Source: Hymenobacter volaticus
GTDB lineage: Bacteria > Bacteroidota > Bacteroidia > Cytophagales > Hymenobacteraceae
Length of the DNA stretch: 64,000 nucleotides
Direction of reading: 5' to 3'
NCBI RefSeq assembly: GCF_022921055.1
Contig: NZ_CP095061.1
Span: 3,821,501 to 3,885,500 of the forward strand
In this document: positions 53,719 to 63,104 of the stretch, in pieces
Layout: each line of letters begins with the position of its first letter
How positions within the stretch are numbered: position 1 is the first letter of the stretch
The notes under the pieces: generated by a model
Told to the model about the DNA's origin: nothing
Seen by the model: the letters and a program-made list of their open reading frames with translations, nothing else
Database searches by the model: none
Made by a program: the position numbers and the translations under genes

Positions 53719-56700
53719 GTGCCTCGTTTCGTCTCCATCCTGCTTAAAGTACTGCTAGTCTTGGTGCTAGTAGTGACGGTGGCAGTAGTGGGCACGTTGG
53801 TGGCATTGCGAATTCCGAGCGTACAAACCCGGCTTGTGCAACAAGCCGCTACCATCCTGACCGACAAGTTGGGGCAGAAGGTGATAGTGGGCAGGGTGGA
53901 TGTGCGGCCGTTTTCGCGGGTGCTACTTCAAGGCGTGCGGGTGCTGGACCGGCGCGGCGGGGAGCTGTTCAACATTGGCCGGGCCGATGCTTCCATCAGC
54001 TTGTTTAGCGTTTTCGACCCTTCGCACCTGCACATCAGCAACCTCACGCTGGAAGAACCGCGCTTTGCGCTGGTCACGTACAAAGACCAACCCGATTCTA
54101 CCACGCTCACGCAGTTCTTGCGCGCCGTGCGCCGCTTGGTCGGCCCTTCCGATACCACCAAAGTCAGCAAGAAACCGTTCGACTTCAAGATTGAAACCGT
54201 CAGTTTGCGCAACGGACGCTTCATCCTCGAAAACCAAGTCAAGCCCCGCGCGGCGTACTACGGCCGGTCGATGGATTACGCGCACATGCAGATCGACAGC
54301 ATCTACGCCGACGTTTCGGAAATTCAGCTGCACGGCGACACCATCCATACGCAGATAAATGGCTTGCGCGCGGTGGATTCCCCTTCTGGCACCCGCCTGC
54401 GGGAGCTGACGGCCAACATGACGTATGCCAGCAAGTTCTGGGAGTTTGCGGGCTTGAATTTGCGCGTTGGCAATAGTCAAATCAGCAATTACCTGCGCTT
54501 CGAGTACAAGCGGTTCCTCAACTTTACCAGCTTCAACGATTCGGTACGGGTAGTGGCCCGGCTGCAACCCTCGCGCCTCTACTCCAACGACATTGCCCAA
54601 TTTGCGCCCCAACAATCGGTGCGCGACTTAAAGGAAACCGTGCTGATTTCGGGTGAAGCTACGGGCTACGTGCGCGACTTTCACACCAAGAACTTGGATA
54701 TCCGCTACGGCAAAAACACGCACGTAGTCGGCAATATTGGGGTAGAAGGGCTGCCCAATTTCAAGGAAAGCTTTGTGGAAATGAAGCTCCAGCCCTCGGT
54801 GGTTGATGGGCGCGACATCCGGCGCTACATCCCGGTTTCGGGCTGGCCGTATGTGCAGCGGCTGGGTACAGTGAAGCTGAAAGGGCAATTTTTGGGCTTC
54901 TATAACGACTTCGTAGCCAATGGCTCGTTCGATACTACGCTGGGCTCGGTGGTGTCCGACGTCAACCTAAAATTCAAGACCGACCCGCGTCTTTCTTCTT
55001 ACGAAGGCGACATTCGTACCACCAGTTTTCAGTTGGGCAAGCTGCTCGGGCAGGAAAAAACGGTGCGCGACATCACCATGAACGGGCGCGTGCAAGGCGT
55101 GGGCTTCTCGCCCGAAGGAGCCCGCGTGACGGCCCGCGCCACCGTGCAGAGCATCTGGCTGAACGGCTACCGCTACCGCAACATCACCACTGACGGGCGT
55201 TTCAGCCGCGAATCCTTTACGGGCCGCCTCGCCGCCAACGACCCGAGCCTGCAATTCGATGCCAACGGCACCGTGGACCTAAACAAAGCCACGCAAGCCT
55301 TCGACGTGCGGGCCCGCATCCGCCGCGCCGACTTACGCGCCTTGGGCCTCACCAAGCAAAGTGTAACAGTAGCTACCACCGCCGACGTGAAGTTTCGGGG
55401 CCTACGCCTCGACGATTTGCTGGGCCGCATCATCTTGCGCAACACGCGCTTGGGCTACGCAGGTCGCACGGTGGCTCTGGATACGTTTGATGTGCTAAGC
55501 CAGCGCACGGCAGGGAAGCGCCAGCTCACGGTTCGGTCGGAAGCGCTTAACCTGACAGCTACCGGCAACTACAACTACACCGAAGTGATTCGCAGTGCGC
55601 AAGTGCTATTGACCGAGTACGCCCTGAACTTCGAGAGCGATGATGCCGCCATTGCCAACTACTACCGCCGCAAGCGCCAGTCGCCGATTCGGGAGTACGC
55701 CATTGCGCTGGATCTGTACTTGAAAAAGCCGAATCCGACGTTGCAGCTGTTTATGCCGGGCTTGAAAGTGTCGAACTACTCGCGTATCGACGGCTCGTTT
55801 CGCAACGGCCAAACCTCGATTTTCCAGCTCGGCGGCAGCTTCGATACGTTGCAAATTGACAGCATCCGTACCTACCGCACAGCTTTCGACTTTACTACCT
55901 CCAAGTTGCCTTACCAGCCCGAGGTGCTGGCGCAGGCCAGCATAACTTCGGAGCGGCAGGTGCTACCAAGTTTGGGCAAGACCGAGCGGTTTTACGTGGA
56001 AGGCGTGTGGGACCAACAACGCATCAACTTCTCGACGGCTCTGGCCCAAACCAATACCACCAACCGGGCGCAGATCAATGGAGCGCTGTCGTTTCTGCCG
56101 AATGCCGTGCAAGTGGTGTTCCGGCAGTCGGGCGTGAACTTGTTGGGCAAGGACTGGACCATTGCCCAAGACAATGCCGTCGTGATTTCCAACAAAGGCA
56201 AGGAGGTTGATATTCAGCATTTGAGCTTGAGTAATGGCCCGCAGAGCATCAGCGCCCAAGGCTTTATTTCGCAGGACCCGAGCAAAGAACTGAAGCTGAC
56301 GGTGAAGGATATGGAGCTGGCAACGCTCAATTCCCTCACCAAGCAAAACATGACCGGCCGCGTAAACGCACAAGGCACAATGAGCGGCGTCTACGGTCCG
56401 CTGGCCATCAACTCCACCCTCTCGGTGGATTCGATGAGCTTGGATAACGTGTTGATTGGAAACGTAACCGGCCAAAGCAATTGGGACAACCGCGCCAAAC
56501 AGGCCCTTGTGGACTTGGATGTACTTCGCAACGACCAGCGCGTGGTACGAGTGGCAGGTAGTATTGCGCCGAGCCAGGAAGAAGAACAACTCAACCTTAC
56601 GGCCGTACTCGATACGGCCCCCGTCAAACTAGCCGAGCCCTTCCTCAAAACCTTGTTCCGCGACTTAGGCGGCACGGCGGTGGGCACTTTGCGCTTAGCT

Positions 56701-58290
56701 GGCCGCTTCAATTCGCCCCGCCTCACTGGCACGCTTGATGTCACGGAAGGGCAGCTCACGTTTATCTACCTGAACACCACGTACACCTTCTCCGACCGGA
56801 TTCGGTTTGCGGAAGACCGGATTGCGCTGCGTGATATCAAGATGCGCGACCCGCTCGGCAACACCGGCACTATCACCGGCGACATTTTCCACGACGGGTT
56901 CAAGAACATGCGGCTGGATTTGGATGCCTCGTTCCGCAAGCTGCTCGTCCTCAATACCACTCGCAAAGACAACCAATTGTACTTCGGCACAGCCTATGCC
57001 ACGGGCACTGCCCGCGTCAATGGCCCATCGACCAACTTGGTGGTAAACGTGCAAGCCAAATCTGACCCTGGCACGCGTCTTTCCTTGCCGCTCGACAACG
57101 CCGCTAAAGCTGAGCAGGCCAGCTACATCCGCTTTGTGAATCGCAACCTGCTCGATACAGCCCGCACGCCGGTGGCGGTGGGCGTGCAAGACAAGATTGA
57201 TTTGTCGGGTATTCGGTTGAATATGAACCTGGAAGTCACGCCCGATGCCTACGTGGAAATTCTGCTCGACGAAAGCACCGGCGACGTTATTCGGGGTACG
57301 GCAGCGGGACGACTGCGCCTCAACATCGACACGCGCGGCGACTTCAACATGAGCGGGCAAATTGAGATTGTGCGCGGGGCTTACAATTTCACGTTGCAGG
57401 GCCTCGTCAACAAGGAATTTGTGGTGCGGCCGGGTGGCACTATTGTTTGGAACGGTGACCCGCTAGCAGGCGAGATGAATGTGACAGCAGCTTACACGCA
57501 ACGCACCTCGCTAGCCCCTGCCCTGCCCGGCAACAACGCCGTGGTGCCTGTCACGGCCGTGATGAACCTGACGGGGCCGCTGCTGCTGCCCGCTATCAAG
57601 CTGAATCTAGAGTTCAACGACATTCCCTCGTCGCTGGAAGGTGATTTGGCGCCGTTCCTGTCCTCGTTGCGCAACGATGAGCAGGAATTGAACCGGCAGG
57701 TATTTAGCTTGGTGGTGTTCCGGCAGCTGGCGCAAGTGGGCTCGTTATCATCAGTTACTTCGTTGCGGGGCCAGGACAACGCATTGGGCAACAGCTTGGG
57801 ACAGATTATTTCCACGCAGCTCGGGGCCCTTACTTCGCAACTTGATCCGAACCTGGAAATCAGCTTCAACTTCAATGGCCTCTCGGCCGAGCAATTGCAG
57901 GCCTTGCAAGTACGCCTGAGCTACTCCTTTATGAACGGCCGACTGCGCGTCACGCGGGAAGGCGGCTTCAGCAACAGCGTGGCCACCACCACCGGTGGCA
58001 CGCCCATATCCGGGACCAACAATTCGGTTATTGGAGATTTGAGCTTAGAATATGCGCTGCGCACCGATGGCAAGTTCCGGGCGAAACTGCGCTACGAAAC
58101 CACCCCGCGCGACTACAGCGACATCACCAGCCAGAACCAAGCCCGAGCCGGTATTTCCCTGCTTCACACCGAGCAGTTCGACTCCTTCAATGAGCTTTTT
58201 GCGCGCAAGCACCTGCGCCGCCGCGAAACCAACGCCCGCAAAGCCCGCGAAGTCCTCAACATCGACGACGACCCACGGACTACACTATAA
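53719..58290 (+). CDS. tamB: TamB-type translocation and assembly module protein
   Basis: 1523 residues from the GTG at 53719. A single N-terminal membrane helix (ILLKVLLVLVLVVTVAVVGTLVAL) anchors a very long, beta-rich periplasmic part of AsmA/TamB type; the last ~400 residues are the conserved DUF490 (TamB) domain with INGQ/VRGAYNFTLQGLVNKEF and PGGTIVWNGDPLAGEMNVTAAYTQRTSL. Such proteins form lipid-carrying or assembly-supporting bridges between the membranes with a BamA-type partner. Length is usual for Bacteroidota. It faces tsaD divergently. Confidence 0.92.
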   Translation: MPRFVSILLKVLLVLVLVVTVAVVGTLVALRIPSVQTRLVQQAATILTDKLGQKVIVGRVDVRPFSRVLLQGVRVLDRRGGELFNIGRADASISLFSVFDPSHLHISNLTLEEPRFALVTYKDQPDSTTLTQFLRAVRRLVGPSDTTKVSKKPFDFKIETVSLRNGRFILENQVKPRAAYYGRSMDYAHMQIDSIYADVSEIQLHGDTIHTQINGLRAVDSPSGTRLRELTANMTYASKFWEFAGLNLRVGNSQISNYLRFEYKRFLNFTSFNDSVRVVARLQPSRLYSNDIAQFAPQQSVRDLKETVLISGEATGYVRDFHTKNLDIRYGKNTHVVGNIGVEGLPNFKESFVEMKLQPSVVDGRDIRRYIPVSGWPYVQRLGTVKLKGQFLGFYNDFVANGSFDTTLGSVVSDVNLKFKTDPRLSSYEGDIRTTSFQLGKLLGQEKTVRDITMNGRVQGVGFSPEGARVTARATVQSIWLNGYRYRNITTDGRFSRESFTGRLAANDPSLQFDANGTVDLNKATQAFDVRARIRRADLRALGLTKQSVTVATTADVKFRGLRLDDLLGRIILRNTRLGYAGRTVALDTFDVLSQRTAGKRQLTVRSEALNLTATGNYNYTEVIRSAQVLLTEYALNFESDDAAIANYYRRKRQSPIREYAIALDLYLKKPNPTLQLFMPGLKVSNYSRIDGSFRNGQTSIFQLGGSFDTLQIDSIRTYRTAFDFTTSKLPYQPEVLAQASITSERQVLPSLGKTERFYVEGVWDQQRINFSTALAQTNTTNRAQINGALSFLPNAVQVVFRQSGVNLLGKDWTIAQDNAVVISNKGKEVDIQHLSLSNGPQSISAQGFISQDPSKELKLTVKDMELATLNSLTKQNMTGRVNAQGTMSGVYGPLAINSTLSVDSMSLDNVLIGNVTGQSNWDNRAKQALVDLDVLRNDQRVVRVAGSIAPSQEEEQLNLTAVLDTAPVKLAEPFLKTLFRDLGGTAVGTLRLAGRFNSPRLTGTLDVTEGQLTFIYLNTTYTFSDRIRFAEDRIALRDIKMRDPLGNTGTITGDIFHDGFKNMRLDLDASFRKLLVLNTTRKDNQLYFGTAYATGTARVNGPSTNLVVNVQAKSDPGTRLSLPLDNAAKAEQASYIRFVNRNLLDTARTPVAVGVQDKIDLSGIRLNMNLEVTPDAYVEILLDESTGDVIRGTAAGRLRLNIDTRGDFNMSGQIEIVRGAYNFTLQGLVNKEFVVRPGGTIVWNGDPLAGEMNVTAAYTQRTSLAPALPGNNAVVPVTAVMNLTGPLLLPAIKLNLEFNDIPSSLEGDLAPFLSSLRNDEQELNRQVFSLVVFRQLAQVGSLSSVTSLRGQDNALGNSLGQIISTQLGALTSQLDPNLEISFNFNGLSAEQLQALQVRLSYSFMNGRLRVTREGGFSNSVATTTGGTPISGTNNSVIGDLSLEYALRTDGKFRAKLRYETTPRDYSDITSQNQARAGISLLHTEQFDSFNELFARKHLRRRETNARKAREVLNIDDDPRTTL

Positions 58291-58363
58291 GTGGCAGCTG
58301 GAAGCCGGTCAAATGAGTAATTGGGGAAACAGCCAGTTAGCGTGCTGACGTTGAAACACTTTT

Positions 58364-58461
58364 GTCATGCTGAGCGGAGCCAAAGCATCTCGCTCGAATC
58401 GTTACGCCGACAAAGGGGTTTTACCACACTGGCGAGATGCTTCGGCTGCGCACAGCATGAC
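58364..58461 (+). repeat. Dispersed palindromic repeat, family F1, copy 4
   Basis: Left arm from GTCATGCTGAGCGGAGCCAA (58364), right arm ending GCACAGCATGAC (58461). The centre AATCGTTACGCCGACAAAGG matches copy 1 nearly base for base in the same direction. It fills a 362-base gap (58291-58652) along with the ftsX promoter. Confidence 0.85.
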
Positions 58462-58637
58462 AGACTCTCCCTGATGTTAGCACGCCAAATGTTCCCGTAA
58501 GCTCAGTAGTATAACCACATATCCTACCAAGCGGGAGGCTCCCACTAGCTCGGTAGGCTTGTTCATTATTGTGAGGGCGTGTTGTGTTAATCATTGTTAA
58601 TGGTTGATTTGCTTGAGCCTCTAATCACTCTTACGCT

Positions 58638-58645
58638 TACCTTTG
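58638..58645 (+). promoter_or_regulatory. -7 element of the ftsX promoter
   Basis: TACCTTTG, exact TAnnTTTG match; TTG at 58613-58615 lies 22 bases upstream. Only seven bases separate it from the ATG at 58653, so the transcript would be nearly leaderless. Confidence 0.65.
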
Positions 58646-58652
58646 CCCTTCT

Positions 58653-59546
58653 ATGCCCCAAACCCGTCCGACCCGTAAGAAAAAGCTTGGCAGCTATCCG
58701 CACCTGATGGTTGTGTTCAGCATCACGCTGGCGTTGCTGGTCATTGGGTTGTTTGGGTTGCTCTTGATTCATGCGCACAAGCTCTCCAACCTAGTGAAGG
58801 AGAACATCGAAATGCAGGTGTACTTGGAGCGCGACTTGCCCGCAACCGAGCTACTCCGCCTGCAACAAGACTTTTCGCGCAAGCCCTACATTGCCCTCCG
58901 CGACCAGAGACCACAAGTGCGCTTCCTATCGAAAGAGGAAGGCGCCAAGCAGTTCATCGACCAAACCGGCGAGGATTTCAAGAACTTCCTCGGCGACAAC
59001 CCACTGCGCGACGCGTACATCCTGAAAATCAAGTCGGAGTATTCGGATTCGTTGCAGATGGGGCGCATCGAGCGGGAACTGAAAGCGGAGCCGGGCGTGT
59101 ACGAGGTGCAGTACGTGCAGAGCCTCATTAGCTCCATCAACCAGAATGTGCGCAAGCTCAGCTTGGTCCTGCTCGGCTTTGCCGTCGTGCTTACCATCGT
59201 CGTGACGGTGCTTATCAACAATACCATCAAGCTCGCTCTATTCTCGCAGCGGTTCCTCATTCGGAGCATGCAATTGGTTGGGGCTACGTCCTTTTTTATT
59301 CAGCGGCCCTTTCTCCGGCGGGCTACTTGGCAAGGATTGGCCAGTGGTATTCTGGCATCGTTGCTTCTGCTGGCCCTGCTGCAATACGCTTATTTGCAAG
59401 TGGCCGACTTGCGCATTCTGCGCGACGACCGGCTCATTGGGGCGCTGCTGTTGGTGATGGTCGGCTTGGGCTGTGGCATCGGCTTTCTGAGTTCTTACCG
59501 CGCCGTACGGAAGTACTTGGGCATGTCGCTGGACGACTTGTATTAA
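58653..59546 (+). CDS. ftsX: Cell-division ABC-type permease FtsX
   Basis: 297 residues with the FtsX layout: N-terminal cytoplasmic basic stretch and first helix (LMVVFSITLALLVIGLFGLLLIHA), a periplasmic ~120-residue domain (EMQVYLERDLPATELLRLQQDF), then three helices (LSLVLLGFAVVLTIVVTVLINN and two more). With FtsE (not in the window) it controls peptidoglycan hydrolases at division. It begins a plus-strand run with DUF3098, uppP and truB. Confidence 0.93.
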   Translation: MPQTRPTRKKKLGSYPHLMVVFSITLALLVIGLFGLLLIHAHKLSNLVKENIEMQVYLERDLPATELLRLQQDFSRKPYIALRDQRPQVRFLSKEEGAKQFIDQTGEDFKNFLGDNPLRDAYILKIKSEYSDSLQMGRIERELKAEPGVYEVQYVQSLISSINQNVRKLSLVLLGFAVVLTIVVTVLINNTIKLALFSQRFLIRSMQLVGATSFFIQRPFLRRATWQGLASGILASLLLLALLQYAYLQVADLRILRDDRLIGALLLVMVGLGCGIGFLSSYRAVRKYLGMSLDDLY

Positions 59547-59602
59547 CTGATTGTACTCGCAATAGGACACGCTTCTTTTCGAAATTCTTAACCAGAGATA
59601 TA

Positions 59603-59926
59603 ATGGAACCTACTCAAGAACCTCGCTTTGCCTTCGGGACGCGCAACTACCGCCTGATGTTTTTGGGGCTGGCGGTGCTGGCCGCTGGCTTCGTTACGAT
59701 GACGTTGGACTCTGCCGACTACGGCGAAGGGTTCCTCGGCATCACGCTAGGCCCCATCCTGCTGATTATCGGCTTTCTGATTGAGTTTTGGGCTATTATG
59801 GCGCGGCCCCACGGCTACGCGCCCGTAGCAGCCGACGCTACTACCCGCGAAACGTTGGCGCAGCAGCCTGCCCCTGCCGCCCCTGCTGCCCCCGCCCCTA
59901 CTGCTCCTACTTACAAGCGCCCGTAG
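59603..59926 (+). CDS. DUF3098 domain membrane protein
   Basis: 107 residues with two transmembrane helices (YRLMFLGLAVLAAGFVTMTL and GITLGPILLIIGFLIEFWAI) around a short loop, then an Ala/Pro-rich tail. The opening RFAFGTRNYRLM and the GPILLIIGF section fit DUF3098. Proteins of this kind lie between ftsX and uppP in many Bacteroidota; the function is unknown. Start ATG 59603; the larger open frame from 59327 is inside ftsX and not used. Confidence 0.85.
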   Translation: MEPTQEPRFAFGTRNYRLMFLGLAVLAAGFVTMTLDSADYGEGFLGITLGPILLIIGFLIEFWAIMARPHGYAPVAADATTRETLAQQPAPAAPAAPAPTAPTYKRP

Positions 59927-59934
59927 CTTTGGAA

Positions 59935-60041
59935 CGCGAAGCTCCAGCTTCGCGCATAACTTGCCCGTCCGCCGAAGCAGTGCTTTGTAGGACGGGTGAG
60001 CACGCCCATCTTCTACGCGGCGCGAAGCTGGAGCTTCGCGC
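59935..60041 (+). repeat. Paired palindromes, family F3
   Basis: CGCGAAGCTCCAGCTTCGCG (59935-59954) and the related CGCGAAGCTGGAGCTTCGCG (60021-60040) are each perfect or near-perfect 20-base palindromes, inverted relative to each other, with a middle hairpin GCCCGTCC / GGACGGGT between them. It lies between the DUF3098 stop and the uppP ATG (60056), inside a presumed operon. Confidence 0.8.
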
Positions 60042-60055
60042 TACACCGCTTCTTT

Positions 60056-60843
60056 ATGAATTACTGGCACGCGCTGCTACTCGCCATTGTTGAAGGCCTA
60101 ACTGAATTTTTGCCGGTTTCCAGCACCGGTCACATGGTTATAGTAGCCAACCTGCTCGGTATTGGGCAACTACCTTTTACCGAAACCTATATCACTTCTA
60201 TTCAGCTCGGCGCTATTTTGTCGGTGGTGGTGCTGTATTGGCGCCGGTTTCTGCAAAGCGTTGACTTCTACGTGAAGCTGATTGTGGCTTTTCTGCCCTT
60301 CGGTTTGCTCGGCTTCCTGCTGAAAGATGTTATCGAGGAGTTGCTAAAGAGCGTGACGGTCGTGGCGGTTTCGTTGGTAGTGGGGGAATTGTGCTGCTGT
60401 TCGTAGACCGTTGGTTTTCGGGTCCGCGCAAGGAAGTAACCACCCCGAGCCTCATGCAGGCCCTCAAGATTGGTCTTTTCCAGTGCATTGCCCTCATTCC
60501 AGGCGTGTCGCGCTCGGCGGCTACTATCATTGGCGGCTTAACCCAAGGCTTCGACCGTCGCTCGGCCGCCGACTTTTCTTTCCTACTGGCTGTGCCCACC
60601 ATGTTTGTCATTACGGCTTACCAGCTCTACAAAACTTATAAAGTGAGTGCGCCGGGAGCCGAAGACATCAAGCTGCTCTTATTTGGCAATGTGGTAGCGT
60701 TTGCGGTGGGGCTGTTGGCCGTGAAATCGTTCGTGAACTTTGTGTCGCGCTTTGGCTTCCGGGCGTTTGGCTTCTACCGCATCATTGTGGGCGTAGTCAT
60801 TCTGGTGATAATTGGCCTTGGCATCAACCTACAGTTGATTTAA
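60056..60843 (+). CDS. uppP: Undecaprenyl-diphosphate phosphatase, with an apparent frameshift
   Basis: BacA-type phosphatase that recycles undecaprenyl pyrophosphate for cell-wall synthesis. The first frame from ATG 60056 gives EGLTEFLPVSSTGHM (active-site motif 1) and helices to SLVVGELCCCS and a stop; the rest, in another frame, gives LLFVDRWFSGP, PGVSRSAATI (motif 2) and ends NLQLI. Adding one G to the GGGGG run at 60382-60386 restores a continuous 262-residue protein reading VVGGIVLLF, the usual length. Since the gene is normally important and the break sits in a homopolymer, a sequencing error is more likely than inactivation. It ends eight bases before truB. Confidence 0.88.
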
Positions 60844-60850
60844 CGAAAAG

Positions 60851-61669
60851 ATGATGGACGCTTCCTTTCCTCCTTTCGATTTTGAAGCCGGCGAAGTGCT
60901 GCTGCTCGACAAACCCCTAACCTGGACTTCGTTTGATGTGGTGCGCAAAGTCAAAAACACGCTTCGCATCAAGAAAATCGGGCACGCGGGCACCCTCGAC
61001 CCGCTGGCCACGGGCTTGCTGATCTTGTGCACCGGCAAGAAAACCAAGGAAATCGACCTGATTCAAGCGCAGGAAAAAGAGTACACCGGCACCTTCCGCC
61101 TAGGTCAAACCACTCCGAGCTTCGACCTGGAAACGCCAGTAGACGTGGAATTGCCTTTCGAGCACTTAGAAGAAGCTGCCATACGGGCGACAACTGCGTC
61201 GTTTACGGGCCTGATTGAGCAGACGCCCCCGCTGTTTTCGGCAGTGAAAGTGAATGGTGAGCGGGCGTATGAAGTGGCGCGGCGCGGCGAGGAAGCTGTT
61301 ATTAAGAGCAAGCAAGTCACCATTAAGGAGTTTGAAATAACCCGTTTAGCATTACCCGAGGTTGATTTCCGAGTGGTGTGCTCGAAGGGCACCTATATCC
61401 GGAGCCTGGCCCGCGACTATGGTGCCGCGCTCGGCTGTGGCGCCCACCTTACCAAACTGGTGCGCACGCGCATCGGCGAGTATCAGTTGGCTGAGGCCCT
61501 GAACATGGATCAAATAGAAGCGCTGCGCCCACCACGCGCGGAAGGTGCTGCCGAACGGCCGCCCCGGCCGCAAAAACAGCGGCGACCCGAGCGCCGGGCT
61601 GGCCTAGAGTATTTCAACGCCAACAACCCCACGTCGGCGCCAGATAGCAATTCAGAAAGCGCAGAATAA
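60851..61669 (+). CDS. truB: tRNA pseudouridine-55 synthase
   Basis: 272 residues. LLLDKPLTWTSFDVVRKV and HAGTLDPLATGLL with catalytic Asp50 are the TruB family marks; VCSKGTYIRSLARD is the later conserved part. It makes pseudouridine 55 in the T loop of tRNAs. The C-terminus is extended by a Pro/Arg-rich low-complexity stretch and has no PUA domain. ATG 60851 is followed by a second ATG; it is 7 bases after the uppP stop, so co-transcribed. Confidence 0.94.
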   Translation: MMDASFPPFDFEAGEVLLLDKPLTWTSFDVVRKVKNTLRIKKIGHAGTLDPLATGLLILCTGKKTKEIDLIQAQEKEYTGTFRLGQTTPSFDLETPVDVELPFEHLEEAAIRATTASFTGLIEQTPPLFSAVKVNGERAYEVARRGEEAVIKSKQVTIKEFEITRLALPEVDFRVVCSKGTYIRSLARDYGAALGCGAHLTKLVRTRIGEYQLAEALNMDQIEALRPPRAEGAAERPPRPQKQRRPERRAGLEYFNANNPTSAPDSNSESAE

Positions 61670-62006
61670 GCTTACGGCCCGGCTAGCTTCCTTGGTTATA
61701 AGACTATTTTAGGTCAGCACTTACCGAGTTATCTAACCAAGGAAAGTATCCTATCAGTACAGCTTAGGAGTACAGAAGCGCCTCTGGCAGAAGCTTGTGC
61801 GCTCTTAGCAGCTAGGTAGTTGGGCAACTACCCGAGCTTCTTATCTCTACGAAGCAGCCGCGGATTGCACCCTGACCAGCGCCGCGCCGTACAGGAGAAT
61901 CTGCATATTGCAGGCTGTCGGCAGTAGCTAGGGCACAGCAGCTACCCGACCGTTTTTCCGTAGACGTATTACTCGGTTATTTCAACCCTTAGTTACTATC
62001 AAGCAA
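61670..62006. other. Intergenic region between truB and ribF
   Basis: 337 bases without a gene that I can support. It contains an 11-base inverted repeat TTCCTTGGTTA (61688-61698) / TAACCAAGGAA (61734-61744) and a short palindrome GGTAGTTGGGCAACTACC (61815-61832), either of which could end or regulate transcription. Confidence 0.45.
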
Positions 62007-62963
62007 ATGCAAGTTGTTCGGGACCCGGCGCAGTTTCCACACCTTCAAGGCCAGGCGGTTGTTACGAGCGGCACATTTGACGGTGTACACCTCGGGCACC
62101 AGCAGATTCTGCGGCGGTTGCAGGAAGTGGCACAGCAAAGCGGTGGGCCGTCGGTGGTCATCACGTATTGGCCTCACCCCCGCTTGGTGTTAGATGCGCC
62201 GCCTTCGCACCCCAACCCGCAAGACCTGCATCTGCTTAGTACGCTTGAGGAGCGAATCAAAAGGCTGGAAGATTTCGGGATTGATTACTTGCTTATCATT
62301 CCCTTCACCCAAGAATTCGCCTCCTGGACTTCGGAAGAGTATATCCAGAACATTCTGATCCGCACGGTGGGCACCAGCAAGCTGGTTATCGGCTACGACC
62401 ACCGATTTGGCAAAAACCGAGAAGGCGGCTTCGATTATCTCAGTCAGAATGCCGACCGGTACGGCCTAAGCGTAGAGGAAATTCCGCGCGAAGACGTGGA
62501 CGCCGTGGGCGTGAGCAGCACCCGGATTCGTAGGGCCCTGGAAAGCGGCGACATCCTGACGGCCAGCCGGTACCTCGGGTACCCCTACGAGCTAACAGGC
62601 AGCGTCGTGCGCGGCCGACAATTGGGGCGCACCATCGGCTGGCCCACTGCCAACGTGCAGGTAGAAGAACCGTTGAAGCTGATTCCGGCCCGTGGGGTAT
62701 ATGCCGTAATGGCCACCACGGCCGCCGGTACCCATCACGAAGCCATGCTCAATATCGGTGTCCGTCCAACCGTAGGCGGCGACTTAGCCCAAACTATTGA
62801 AGCGCACCTCCTAGATTTCAACGGCGACTTGTACAACCAGCAACTTACGGTTCAGCTGGTAGCCCGCCTGCGCGACGAGCAAAAGTTCGACGGCTTAGAC
62901 GCACTAAAAGCACAGTTAAAGCTCGACGCCGAAGATGCCCGGCGCCACCTAGTAGGCGGTTAA
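62007..62963 (+). CDS. ribF: Bifunctional riboflavin kinase / FAD synthetase
   Basis: 318 residues in two domains. The N-terminal nucleotidyltransferase (FAD synthetase) has VTSGTFDGVHLGHQQILRRL with the HxGH motif and GVSSTRIRRAL; the C-terminal riboflavin kinase (~residues 185-318) has GRTIGWPTANVQ with the PTAN motif and NIGVRPTVGG. It converts riboflavin to FMN and then FAD. No FMN riboswitch was recognised upstream. Confidence 0.95.
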   Translation: MQVVRDPAQFPHLQGQAVVTSGTFDGVHLGHQQILRRLQEVAQQSGGPSVVITYWPHPRLVLDAPPSHPNPQDLHLLSTLEERIKRLEDFGIDYLLIIPFTQEFASWTSEEYIQNILIRTVGTSKLVIGYDHRFGKNREGGFDYLSQNADRYGLSVEEIPREDVDAVGVSSTRIRRALESGDILTASRYLGYPYELTGSVVRGRQLGRTIGWPTANVQVEEPLKLIPARGVYAVMATTAAGTHHEAMLNIGVRPTVGGDLAQTIEAHLLDFNGDLYNQQLTVQLVARLRDEQKFDGLDALKAQLKLDAEDARRHLVGG

Positions 62964-63104
62964 GAGTTAGTATTTGAAGTACTACGGCCCTTTTCACTTT
63001 ATGACAGCCGGAGATATATCGACACTAAATATGGAGTTAGTAAGGCAGTTGCCATAGTACACGTGGGGATTCTTAGTTAACCAACTCCTTAAGCCTGCTC
63101 CTTG

